This document shows positions 1 through 8,490 of a stretch of DNA of 39,888 bases, one piece after another (position 1 is the first letter of the stretch; each line of letters starts with the position of its first letter). A model generated the notes under the pieces. It searched no databases, was not told where the DNA came from, and was given only the letters and a program-made list of their open reading frames with translations. A program made the position numbers and the translations under genes. The stretch lies in the NCBI GenBank assembly GCA_016928815.1, contig JAFGJZ010000127.1:1-39888 (forward strand). Direction: 5' to 3'. Source of the stretch: Spirochaetota bacterium (GTDB lineage: Bacteria > Spirochaetota > UBA4802 > JAFGJZ01).

Positions 1-33
1 TACACTTGACTTAATTCGGCTGCTGTACTTCAT
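1..33 (-). CDS. 5' end of a gene truncated by the window edge; probable IS (IS3-type OrfA) transposase N-terminus (MKYSSRIKSSV...)
   Basis: Minus-strand ATG at 33-31 preceded by a good SD (aaaaggagacaactattATG). The 11 visible residues resemble N-termini of IS3-family OrfA proteins; this is a recall-based match to a very short fragment. Confidence 0.35.
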   Translation of the reverse strand, partial: MKYSSRIKSSV

Positions 34-69
34 AATAGTTGTCTCCTTTTATTTTTCTAGGCGACAACT

Positions 70-402
70 ATGCTGGCATATAGGGTCAGGTGTTACGATT
101 CTGAATATTCTATCCTGGTTTTTAGTGCCTGGCGTATATTAAAAACCGGGAAAATATATTCAAGCTGGCTGGAAGAGAATAAAACGAATGAAAAAGTATT
201 TGAATTTAAAAACAAAAAAATAAGTCGATTTGAATTGTCAGAACCTTTAAATGATTTGATTTTATATTTTGAGAATGATTTTATTTTCCAGATTTTTTGT
301 GATCAGATTGATTCGGATAGGGAAAACTACAATTTATTTACACCGGAATTTATTTATTCGATCGAATCTGATAGTAATATAAATGTTGAAAAAAGAAAAT
401 AA
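70..402 (+). CDS. Hypothetical protein, possibly a 3' remnant truncated by the adjacent mobile element
   Basis: 110-aa ORF with no convincing SD; the start overlaps the inverted repeat next to the putative IS end. Confidence 0.45.
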   Translation: MLAYRVRCYDSEYSILVFSAWRILKTGKIYSSWLEENKTNEKVFEFKNKKISRFELSEPLNDLILYFENDFIFQIFCDQIDSDRENYNLFTPEFIYSIESDSNINVEKRK

Positions 403-439
403 TAAAAATTATCCTTACTAATTTACTGAGGTTGGCAGA

Positions 440-1456
440 ATGAAAACAGCGATTTGGGGTGCGGGTGCTTTGGGAACTGTTCTTGGAGCATATCTTTCGA
501 AAAACAATATTGATATTGATCTTATCAGCCGGAACAAACTGCATATTCAGGCTTTGAAATTAAATGGTGCTAAGATTACAGGTACTGTCGAAATGACTGT
601 TCCGGTAAAGGCATTTCTACCAGAAGAAGTCGCAGGGAAATATGACATTGTTTTTCTCATGACAAAGCAGACTGAAAATACTGCGACAGTTAAATCAATA
701 CTCCCATTCCTGAATGCAGACGGAATCATCTGTACAATGCAGAACGGCATTCCGGAGATTTCAGTAGCGGAAATTATTGGAGAGAAAAGAACCTTCGGTT
801 GTGCGATCGAATGGGGCGCAACTCTTAAAGATCCTGGAGACAGTGAGCTTACTTCCAATCCGGACAGCATTTCATTTTCAACAGGTTCTTTTTCAAAAGT
901 TGCGGATAAGAATAAGCTGCTTGAAATTAAAAGAATTCTGGAACTGATGGGACCGGTAAACATAGAAGAGAATTTCATGGGTGCACGCTGGGCGAAGCTG
1001 ATTGTAAACAGTTCTTTCAGCGGAATGTCTGCGGTAACCGGATTAACATTCGGCGAAGCCGCAAAAAACAGAAATTCTAGAATCTGTATTCAGAAAATTA
1101 TTAAGGAATGCATTGATGTTGCCCATGCTGCAGGTATTAAGGTTGAACCGATTCAGGGAAAGGACATCTGTAAACTGCTTGATTATAAAAATAAATTCAA
1201 ACAGAAATTTGTTTATATGATACTTCCGATGGCAATTCGGAAACATAAACTGCTGAAAGCAAGCATGCTGCAGGATCTTGAGAAAGGCAGAAAATGCGAA
1301 ATTGATTCAATAAATGGAATTGTATCGGAATACGGCAGAAAAAAAAATATTCCAACTCCATATAATGACATGGTTATAAAAATCATACATGAGATAGAAG
1401 AGGGGAAATATACTCCTGAATTGAAAAACCTGCAGTTATTCAGAGATCTGAAATAA
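440..1456 (+). CDS. panE: 2-dehydropantoate 2-reductase family protein (ketopantoate reductase, ApbA/PanE)
   Basis: N-terminal Rossmann motif IWGAGALGTVLGAYLS; MQNGI and WAKLIVNSSFSGMSAVTGLTFGE motifs; SD gaggttggcag. Confidence 0.85.
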   Translation: MKTAIWGAGALGTVLGAYLSKNNIDIDLISRNKLHIQALKLNGAKITGTVEMTVPVKAFLPEEVAGKYDIVFLMTKQTENTATVKSILPFLNADGIICTMQNGIPEISVAEIIGEKRTFGCAIEWGATLKDPGDSELTSNPDSISFSTGSFSKVADKNKLLEIKRILELMGPVNIEENFMGARWAKLIVNSSFSGMSAVTGLTFGEAAKNRNSRICIQKIIKECIDVAHAAGIKVEPIQGKDICKLLDYKNKFKQKFVYMILPMAIRKHKLLKASMLQDLEKGRKCEIDSINGIVSEYGRKKNIPTPYNDMVIKIIHEIEEGKYTPELKNLQLFRDLK

Positions 1457-2634
1457 TGTATGAAATTAATCAGATGATGGAGATAAATAGCATGAAGAAA
1501 ATTACTCCTTTAAATAAATTTACTCTTGAAAACGGAGATTCATTTTTTTCAATTGAAATTAAGAAAGACCATGTTGTGACCTGCTCCGGGAAAATCAATA
1601 CAGAAGGCAAAGAAAAAATCAACACTCCAAAATCTGATTTTGAAAAAGACAACATACAGTTTTTTGCAAATAAACTTACCTGGAAAAAATATAAAGAAGG
1701 ATATTTTTACTCTGCTGCTGATAATAAACCGCTCAGACTTCAGATTCCGACTCCTGAACATCTCAAAGGTGTGATATATGCAGTAATAGATAATAACATT
1801 TTTTTAGTACAGGATTCGGACAATAACGGTTCAAGGATCTGGAAAATTAATTCTGAAAACGGCAGTCATGAAAAGATATTTGAAATGAAGTCATTTATGA
1901 TTCGTTCAATTAAGTATATTCCCGGGACGCAAAAACTTCTGATTACTCCTGATTTTGACAGAAAAATAGAACTGCAGATTTTAGATGCTGAAAGCGGTAA
2001 AACTGAAAAAATTGCCGAAAGCACTTATCTGTCATATCATGACATACTTGATGTTGACTCGTCAGGAGAGAAAGTTGTTTTCGGAAAAACCAATGATGTT
2101 TTCTGCATCATAAATCTTCATTCAGGGAAAAGCGTATTTGAAGCCCCTGTTTTAAATACAGGCACTGACGGACAGCTGACAAAACTGTCGGATAATGGAA
2201 AATACTGCGCAGTTGCAGGAAGAACACCTGATGGCAATATTTTACGCATATATGATCTTGATAAAAATATTCATTTTGAAACTGTAACAGGAAGTGATAA
2301 TCCGGTTGATGATATGGCATGGGCAGGGGATAAAATTATTCTTTTTGAACGGTTTAATCCGCCGGGATTATGGAAAATCAATTCGGGCAGCGTTGAACTG
2401 ACCGGAATCAAATTCATTTCCAGTGGAATGAGCATTGCAGTATCGTCCGATAATAAATTTTTAGCAGTTTATGATAACGGAGTAAATGTTGCTATAAGTG
2501 AAATTGAGTCAGGTTTAAAAGTTGCAGAAATATTTGAGCCTTTGCATCTGAAATATGGAAATGCCTGCTTTCTGCCGAATGACAGAATTATGGTAACCGG
2601 CGGCGGAATAATTTCAGTTTATAAGCTGAAATGA
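1456..2634 (+). CDS. Beta-propeller/WD40-like repeat protein (start possibly at 1492)
   Basis: Repeated blade-like motifs (LSDNGKYCAVAG, VSSDNKFLAVYDNG). TAATG overlap with the upstream gene; GGAGA precedes the ATG at 1492. Confidence 0.65.
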   Translation: MYEINQMMEINSMKKITPLNKFTLENGDSFFSIEIKKDHVVTCSGKINTEGKEKINTPKSDFEKDNIQFFANKLTWKKYKEGYFYSAADNKPLRLQIPTPEHLKGVIYAVIDNNIFLVQDSDNNGSRIWKINSENGSHEKIFEMKSFMIRSIKYIPGTQKLLITPDFDRKIELQILDAESGKTEKIAESTYLSYHDILDVDSSGEKVVFGKTNDVFCIINLHSGKSVFEAPVLNTGTDGQLTKLSDNGKYCAVAGRTPDGNILRIYDLDKNIHFETVTGSDNPVDDMAWAGDKIILFERFNPPGLWKINSGSVELTGIKFISSGMSIAVSSDNKFLAVYDNGVNVAISEIESGLKVAEIFEPLHLKYGNACFLPNDRIMVTGGGIISVYKLK

Positions 2635-2830
2635 AATACGGGATTGCTGTTGTTGATTTGAATTTAGGAGAATATGAAATTCAATCTGTTTATTAGAATT
2701 GACATTTTTAGATTATTGCCATAAAATAGCGGTTGTCTGTTTTGAATTCGCCTTGAACTTTCGACAGGTTCATGTGTAATTTATATGATTTATGCCGTGT
2801 TAATTTTATTTATAGGGCTAAATGTGATTA

Positions 2831-3940
2831 ATGAAGTATGAAAGTGATAAAAATGTATCTGAACTTGCGCGTAAAAGGCAGATTGAACTTACCTGGCTGA
2901 TACTTGTAATCGGACTTATAATACATATTCTTTTTGTTATTATTAATTTTTTTACCGGAAAACGGATTATAGCTGCATTTGATTTAGTCAGTGTTGCACT
3001 GATTATCCCGGCTATTTTTATAGTCAAAAAAGGGGAAAACATTGAAAAAATCGGTTATGTGATTATCTGGTATTTCTGCATTTTTCTTACTATCATCGGT
3101 TTTCTGTCTCCTCACCATACTTTCTACATGTGGAGTGTTGCAATAACAGCAACAGGATTAAATATCTTAGGAAACCGGAAAGGTGTTTTTATTGTTGGAA
3201 TTTTTAATATGCTGATGCTAAGCATTTTTCTTTTCAGATTTTCAACCGGTTCCGGTAAATTGCCTGTCGGCGCAATCAGCAATATAATACTGATATCAAT
3301 CCTGGTATTTTTTGTTACCTATTTCAGTGAAACAACCAAAAAGAAATATGAAGCGGCTTTGATAAAAGCCAATAAGGAGCTGGATAGACTTTCAAATGTG
3401 GATTCTTTGACGCAGTTGTTCAATCGGCGGTATTTTGATAACAGGCTTAATGCTGAATGGCACAGGATGCAGAGAGATTCCAAACCGCTTTCGATGCTGC
3501 TATGCGACATTGATCATTTTAAGGAGTATAATGATACATCAGGACATCAGTCAGGGGATGAATGTCTTAGAAAAATTGCTGAGATAATTAAAAAATCATC
3601 TTCCCGTCCGGATGATGTCCATGCCCGGTACGGAGGGGAGGAATTTATAGTAATTCTGCCGCAGTGTACTTCGGACGGAGCGTTGCTGATTGCAGGAAGA
3701 ATTCAGAAAAGCCTGTCGGAAATTAAAATACTGCATCCTGCGTTTGATGAAAAAATTGTTACTATCAGTATTGGAGTAAGTACTGTGGTTCCCGATCAGT
3801 CCCTTGCACCTGAAGTTCTGATTTCCCTCGCTGATGAAGCATTATATAAGAGTAAAAAAGCGGGAAGAAATAAAATTTCAGTATTAAATTATTCAGATCA
3901 TTTTCATTCTGAAAGAAATTTCTGTCCTACAGCGGGCTGA
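2831..3940 (+). CDS. Membrane-anchored GGDEF diguanylate cyclase
   Basis: N-terminal TM helices; DSLTQLFNRRYFD, LLCDIDHFKEYND, ARYGGEEF; RPDD five residues before GGEEF fits the I-site RxxD. Confidence 0.92.
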   Translation: MKYESDKNVSELARKRQIELTWLILVIGLIIHILFVIINFFTGKRIIAAFDLVSVALIIPAIFIVKKGENIEKIGYVIIWYFCIFLTIIGFLSPHHTFYMWSVAITATGLNILGNRKGVFIVGIFNMLMLSIFLFRFSTGSGKLPVGAISNIILISILVFFVTYFSETTKKKYEAALIKANKELDRLSNVDSLTQLFNRRYFDNRLNAEWHRMQRDSKPLSMLLCDIDHFKEYNDTSGHQSGDECLRKIAEIIKKSSSRPDDVHARYGGEEFIVILPQCTSDGALLIAGRIQKSLSEIKILHPAFDEKIVTISIGVSTVVPDQSLAPEVLISLADEALYKSKKAGRNKISVLNYSDHFHSERNFCPTAG

Positions 3941-4124
3941 TCGTTTTCCCTGTAAAGTTTTAATTTAAAACGTGTTTTATGACCGGTCCAAAAATAAATT
4001 CAGCAGATGAATAACAGTTTATACTGAACTGGTAATACTGTTTGCCAACTTGTTATTTTACATTGAAAAAACATTTTTTTTCATTAACTTAATTGACAAA
4101 AAGATTATATTTTAGTCAGTTTAC

Positions 4125-4136
4125 TTAAACGTTTAA
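4125..4136. promoter_or_regulatory. Candidate LacI-family operator TTAAACGTTTAA
   Basis: Perfect 12-bp CG-centred palindrome 20 bp upstream of the LacI-type gene. Confidence 0.6.
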
Positions 4137-4155
4137 ATAAATCACGGATGTCAAG

Positions 4156-5157
4156 ATGAAAATTACTATAGAAACAGTTGCTAAAAAAGCCGGAGTGTCT
4201 ACAGCGGCTGTTTCATATGTGCTGTCAGGTAAACAGAAGCTGAGCCCTGAGGTTACTGTAAAGATTAAAAAGGCTATTGAAGAGCTGGGGTATAAACCCA
4301 ACATTATTGCAAGAAATCTTGCGAGTAAAAAAACATGGACTGTCGGTTTTTATACTTCATCCACCAAAAATATCCGCGGAGATGTCTTTTTTAATCCGCT
4401 TCTTGCCGGAATTCTGGATAATCTTCATCAGCAGAAATATCAGCTGCATCTTTATGCCGATTATCTGAATGAGACTGATGAGGATCATCCGGATCTCAGT
4501 CTTACGCAGCCTATCGATGGAGCTTTAATCATGAATCCGCGGGTAAACGATGTTTATCTTGAATATCTTAAACAGCAGAATATTCCTTTTGTAGTTATTG
4601 GCACACCTGCAGAACCTGAAAAGGTATTTTATGTGGATGTTGACCTTACAGCAGCTTCATATATCGCAACCAAGCATCTTATTTTAAAAGGTCACAGAAA
4701 TGTCCTTTTTATTCTGGGACCGGAAGATTTAATGCAGACAGTTCATCATACTCAGGGATGCAAAATGGCCTTTGACGAGATGGGCTGGGAATTAAGCGCG
4801 GAATCGCTTGTTCATCTTCCTATGGCTGAAGAGGAGTCATACGAAGCTTTAAAGTCCATAGGAGAGGATATTCATAAGTATTCGGCAATTGTTGCTTTTC
4901 ATGATATTTACAGTTTCGGTATAATGAGTTTTTTAAAAGACAATCAGATTTCGGTTCCGCAGAACATGATGTATATTTCTCTGGGTAATTCTCTTTTCTG
5001 CAGAGTGAATTCACCGACTATTACATCAATAGACCTTGCTCCGTATGATATTGGCTTCCAATCCGCAGAAATGCTTGTTGATATAATTGAAAAGCGCAGA
5101 ATGCAGCCTTCTCATTCCATTATACCTGTAAATTTAATTAAAAGAGAATCTGCATAA
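4156..5157 (+). CDS. LacI-family transcriptional regulator
   Basis: N-terminal HTH MKITIETVAKKAGVSTAAVSYVLSGKQKLSPEVTVKIKKAIEELGYKPNIIARNLASKKT and periplasmic-binding-like sensor domain. Confidence 0.95.
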   Translation: MKITIETVAKKAGVSTAAVSYVLSGKQKLSPEVTVKIKKAIEELGYKPNIIARNLASKKTWTVGFYTSSTKNIRGDVFFNPLLAGILDNLHQQKYQLHLYADYLNETDEDHPDLSLTQPIDGALIMNPRVNDVYLEYLKQQNIPFVVIGTPAEPEKVFYVDVDLTAASYIATKHLILKGHRNVLFILGPEDLMQTVHHTQGCKMAFDEMGWELSAESLVHLPMAEEESYEALKSIGEDIHKYSAIVAFHDIYSFGIMSFLKDNQISVPQNMMYISLGNSLFCRVNSPTITSIDLAPYDIGFQSAEMLVDIIEKRRMQPSHSIIPVNLIKRESA

Positions 5158-5197
5158 AGAATTTTTCTTAAATTTTTCATAAAGAAATAAATTGATA

Positions 5198-5272
5198 TTG
5201 ACAAAAGAATATAAGTTATTTTATTGTTTAAGCGGTTAAATAATAATAAGCATTGTTCTTGTTAAGCGCTTA
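5198..5272 (+). promoter_or_regulatory. Candidate promoter with two LacI-type operators (5227-5240 TTTAAGCGGTTAAA; 5263-5272 TAAGCGCTTA)
   Basis: TTGACA at 5198-5203, weak -10 (TTATTG) about 17 bp downstream, then two CG-centred (near-)palindromes with centres about 34 bp apart. Confidence 0.5.
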
Positions 5273-5331
5273 TTAGGGGTAAAAATCAGAGTTAATATTA
5301 CTCTGAACAAATTATTACAGGAGGAAATGTT

Positions 5332-6618
5332 ATGGGAAAAAACATGAAAGTTTTTTTTGCAGTATTCTCAATATTACTGGTAATATTGACAGGCTGCGGA
5401 AAAAGCGGAAGCAAATCAGCAACAATTACAATCTGGGATTTTAAATATGGAGATGCCGGAGTTGGTGCTGTAATGAAGGAAATTGATGCACTTATCATGC
5501 AGCAGAATCCGGGAATCACCATTGAACATGTTGCTCAGCCGAATGATAACTATTATCAGCTGGTACGTGCGGCTGTACAGGCAGGTGAAGGTCCGGACAT
5601 AGTTATGTTTCATGCAGGAGCTCAGGCTTATGAGTTTGATGAATATACTGCTGAACTTGATAAATACATCAAGGACTGGAGAAAAGAAATTGATGAATAC
5701 AGCTGGTCATTCTGCTCTGAAGGCGGAAATGCTTCCAAACCGGTTCATCTTGTACCGTTAACCATACAGGGATTCGGTATATATTATAATAAAGCTGATT
5801 TTAAAAAAGCGGGTCTTGATCCTGATAAAGCTCCATCTGATTATGCTTCTTTCATGGATGCGTGTGATAAACTTAAAAAAGCGGGAATTCAGCCGATTGA
5901 AACAGGTCTTCAGGGAAGCCCTTACGGCATAGATTTCCTGATAAGGACTTTTGTTGCAAACATTTACGGTTCAGGCGTTAAGGATCTTGTTACCGGAAAA
6001 CAGAGTTTCAAAGGAAATGAAGCTTTCAGCAAGGCTGTTGATATTATTAAAGAAATGTTTGATAAAGGTTATATCAGCATGAAAAATACTTCAACTCCGT
6101 ATTTTGTTGATTCAATCAATAATTACAAAGCCGGAAAAGCTGCAATGTTCTTCGGACTTCTTTCGGATATCGGTCACTGGAAAGATTTCTGCGATGCGCT
6201 TGGAAAAGAAAATATCGGCTATTTCCCTACAATTAATTTTGCAGAAGCTCCAAATAAAGATACACAGGTTCTTCAGCCGTGCGGTATCGGATATTCTGTT
6301 ATGAAATGGTCTAAAAATCCTGAAGCTGCCGCTAAAGTTATTGCAGGCTATGCTTCCGGTGATGGAAATGCGATCTGGATGGGTAAAACAGGTGCGCTTT
6401 CTCCAAACAAGAACATGGATATCAATAAACTCGGTTATCCTCTTGTTGGACAGATATTGAAACAGACATTTGCAACAGACCTGACCACACTTCTTACTAA
6501 CGAAGATGCAAATCAGAACATGGACAGATACATTGCACAATATTTCGTATCGAAAGAAATCACTAAAGAGAAATTTATTGATTCTTTCCAGAGTATGCTG
6601 GAAAATGCAAAAAAATAG
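5332..6618 (+). CDS. Carbohydrate ABC transporter substrate-binding lipoprotein (family 1)
   Basis: Lipobox LTGCG; extracellular solute-binding architecture; SD aggagg; gene order with MalF/MalG-like permeases. Confidence 0.93.
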   Translation: MGKNMKVFFAVFSILLVILTGCGKSGSKSATITIWDFKYGDAGVGAVMKEIDALIMQQNPGITIEHVAQPNDNYYQLVRAAVQAGEGPDIVMFHAGAQAYEFDEYTAELDKYIKDWRKEIDEYSWSFCSEGGNASKPVHLVPLTIQGFGIYYNKADFKKAGLDPDKAPSDYASFMDACDKLKKAGIQPIETGLQGSPYGIDFLIRTFVANIYGSGVKDLVTGKQSFKGNEAFSKAVDIIKEMFDKGYISMKNTSTPYFVDSINNYKAGKAAMFFGLLSDIGHWKDFCDALGKENIGYFPTINFAEAPNKDTQVLQPCGIGYSVMKWSKNPEAAAKVIAGYASGDGNAIWMGKTGALSPNKNMDINKLGYPLVGQILKQTFATDLTTLLTNEDANQNMDRYIAQYFVSKEITKEKFIDSFQSMLENAKK

Positions 6619-6630
6619 CCACCTTTGAAA

Positions 6631-6676
6631 ATTTCCGGCGTTCGAATAACCGTATCCGGACGCCGGAAATATTTTT
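6631..6676 (+). terminator. Intercistronic hairpin (attenuating/3'-protecting) between SBP and permease genes
   Basis: Perfect 11-bp stem atttccggcgt (6631-6641)/acgccggaaat (6660-6670) followed by attttttatt. Confidence 0.6.
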
Positions 6677-6697
6677 TATTCAGATTCGGAGAAATTC

Positions 6698-7585
6698 ATG
6701 AAAAAACAAATTAATAAAATCAACAGGGGTGAAGCTGTAGATTCATATCTTCTCATTTTACCATTGCTTGTACTTCTGGGTGTTTTCATTATCTTCCCCG
6801 TCATTTCGAATTTCATATACAGTTTTACGAAATGGAAAGGGATGGGCTCTGCTGAATTTATAGGACTGGATAACTTTCGTGCATTAATTAAAGATGAAAT
6901 TTTCTGGACATCAATTAAAAACTCGGCAATCTTAATTTTATTTATACCTTTCGGCGTTCTGCTTCCTCTTGCTCTTGCGGCAATACTGCGGACCGGATTA
7001 AAGGGCTGGTCCTTCTTCCGGGCTGTTATTTATATACCCAATATTCTGGGCTATGTCATTATAGGAATGGTTTTCAATATAATTCTAAGAGATAACGGAC
7101 CGCTGAACAGCTTTTTGAATTTTGCAGGTCTTGGATCCTTTGCTCACGACTGGCTGATCCAGTCAAAATCAGCTCTTGCATCCCTTGGAGTCGTATTTGT
7201 CATATGGATAAAACTCGGTTTCGGCTGCATTTATTTCCTCGCATCAATGAGCAGCATTGACGAACAGCTTTATGATGCGGCAAAACTTGACGGTGCAAAC
7301 TGGTGGTCGACTTTCTGGAATGTAACAGTGCCGTCGATTAAATTCGCAATTCAGTTCTTTATCGTTCTTTCGTTTATTGAACTGTTTGCAAGAGCTTTCC
7401 CGTTTGTTTATGCTTTTACACGGGGTGGCCCCGGATTCGGTACATTTACGCTTGAATATGGGATATATAATTCAGGATTTGTAGGTTTCAATATGGGATA
7501 TTCAAGTGCATGGGCGGTGGTGCTCTTTCTGCTCTGCTCCATAATCGCAATAGCACAGGTTAAACTGATGAAGGATAACATATAA
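6698..7585 (+). CDS. Sugar ABC transporter permease (MalF/UgpA type)
   Basis: Multi-TM; EAA-like motif DAAKLDGANWWSTFWNVTVPSIK. Confidence 0.93.
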   Translation: MKKQINKINRGEAVDSYLLILPLLVLLGVFIIFPVISNFIYSFTKWKGMGSAEFIGLDNFRALIKDEIFWTSIKNSAILILFIPFGVLLPLALAAILRTGLKGWSFFRAVIYIPNILGYVIIGMVFNIILRDNGPLNSFLNFAGLGSFAHDWLIQSKSALASLGVVFVIWIKLGFGCIYFLASMSSIDEQLYDAAKLDGANWWSTFWNVTVPSIKFAIQFFIVLSFIELFARAFPFVYAFTRGGPGFGTFTLEYGIYNSGFVGFNMGYSSAWAVVLFLLCSIIAIAQVKLMKDNI

Positions 7586-7600
7586 GGAGAGTGATTTCTG

Positions 7601-8458
7601 ATGAATAAAGAAAACAGTATAAATCCGTCGGTAATCGGCAAACATCTTTATAAAATACCGGTATATTCCGTTCTTGTTGTTTTTGCGGTTATTGCATTAT
7701 ATCCGATATATCATGTTCTGATTACAAGTTTAAAATCTTCGGTGGAGTATGTTGACAATAAACTTTTCTGGCCGGATTCGGTCACACTGGACAATTATAA
7801 ATATGTTCTGTTCCAGGGAAGCATGATGAAATATTTCCTGAACAACTGCATAATCATGCCGCTTGCTATGGCAGGGTATCTGTTTGTATGCATTACTGCT
7901 GGCTTTGCATTCGGCCGTCTCAGGTTTCCCTACCGTCTGCAGATTTTTTTGGCGGTACTTTTCCTGATGATTTTTCCGCAGATGCTTTTATCCGTACAGA
8001 TTTTTCAGATTTGCCGCCATCTTCATTTAATAAATAATTACTTCGGGCTTATTCTGGTATGGATAGCATATTTCTCGCCGTTTGGTACATATATCATGGC
8101 AACCTATTACTCGACGGTTCCGTATGAACTTATCGAATCGGCAAAAATGGACGGAGCAACAATATGGCAGACACTATGGTATATTATGGTTCCGATTGCC
8201 AAACCCATGTTCGGAATTGTGTTCATAATAGGATTTCAGTCCATGTGGAATGAGCTTATTTTTTCGTTACTTCTGCTTCAGAAAAATGCGATGCGGACAA
8301 TTACTCAGGGTATCGGTATGCTTCAGGGGCAGTATGGGCTTGATGATACCAGATTAACTGCAGCGATAATGATAGCTTCCCTGGTTCCATTGATTTTGTT
8401 TCTGTTTTTTCAGAAATTTATTGCAATGGGATCTTATTCCGGAGCGACCAAAGGTTAA
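7601..8458 (+). CDS. Sugar ABC transporter permease (MalG/UgpE type)
   Basis: Multi-TM; ESAKMDGATIWQTLWYIMVPIAKP motif; directly follows the partner permease. Confidence 0.93.
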   Translation: MNKENSINPSVIGKHLYKIPVYSVLVVFAVIALYPIYHVLITSLKSSVEYVDNKLFWPDSVTLDNYKYVLFQGSMMKYFLNNCIIMPLAMAGYLFVCITAGFAFGRLRFPYRLQIFLAVLFLMIFPQMLLSVQIFQICRHLHLINNYFGLILVWIAYFSPFGTYIMATYYSTVPYELIESAKMDGATIWQTLWYIMVPIAKPMFGIVFIIGFQSMWNELIFSLLLLQKNAMRTITQGIGMLQGQYGLDDTRLTAAIMIASLVPLILFLFFQKFIAMGSYSGATKG

Positions 8459-8490
8459 AAAAAGACTAATTTTTAGAGGAGATTTCTGTT

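Noticed and set aside
547-978. 143-aa minus-strand ORF antisense to the ketopantoate-reductase-like gene
   Set aside because: Shadow ORF within a strongly supported coding frame; no domain or SD.
6112-6540. 142-aa minus-strand ORF inside the sugar-binding protein gene
   Set aside because: Antisense to a clear SBP; composition typical of a shadow frame.
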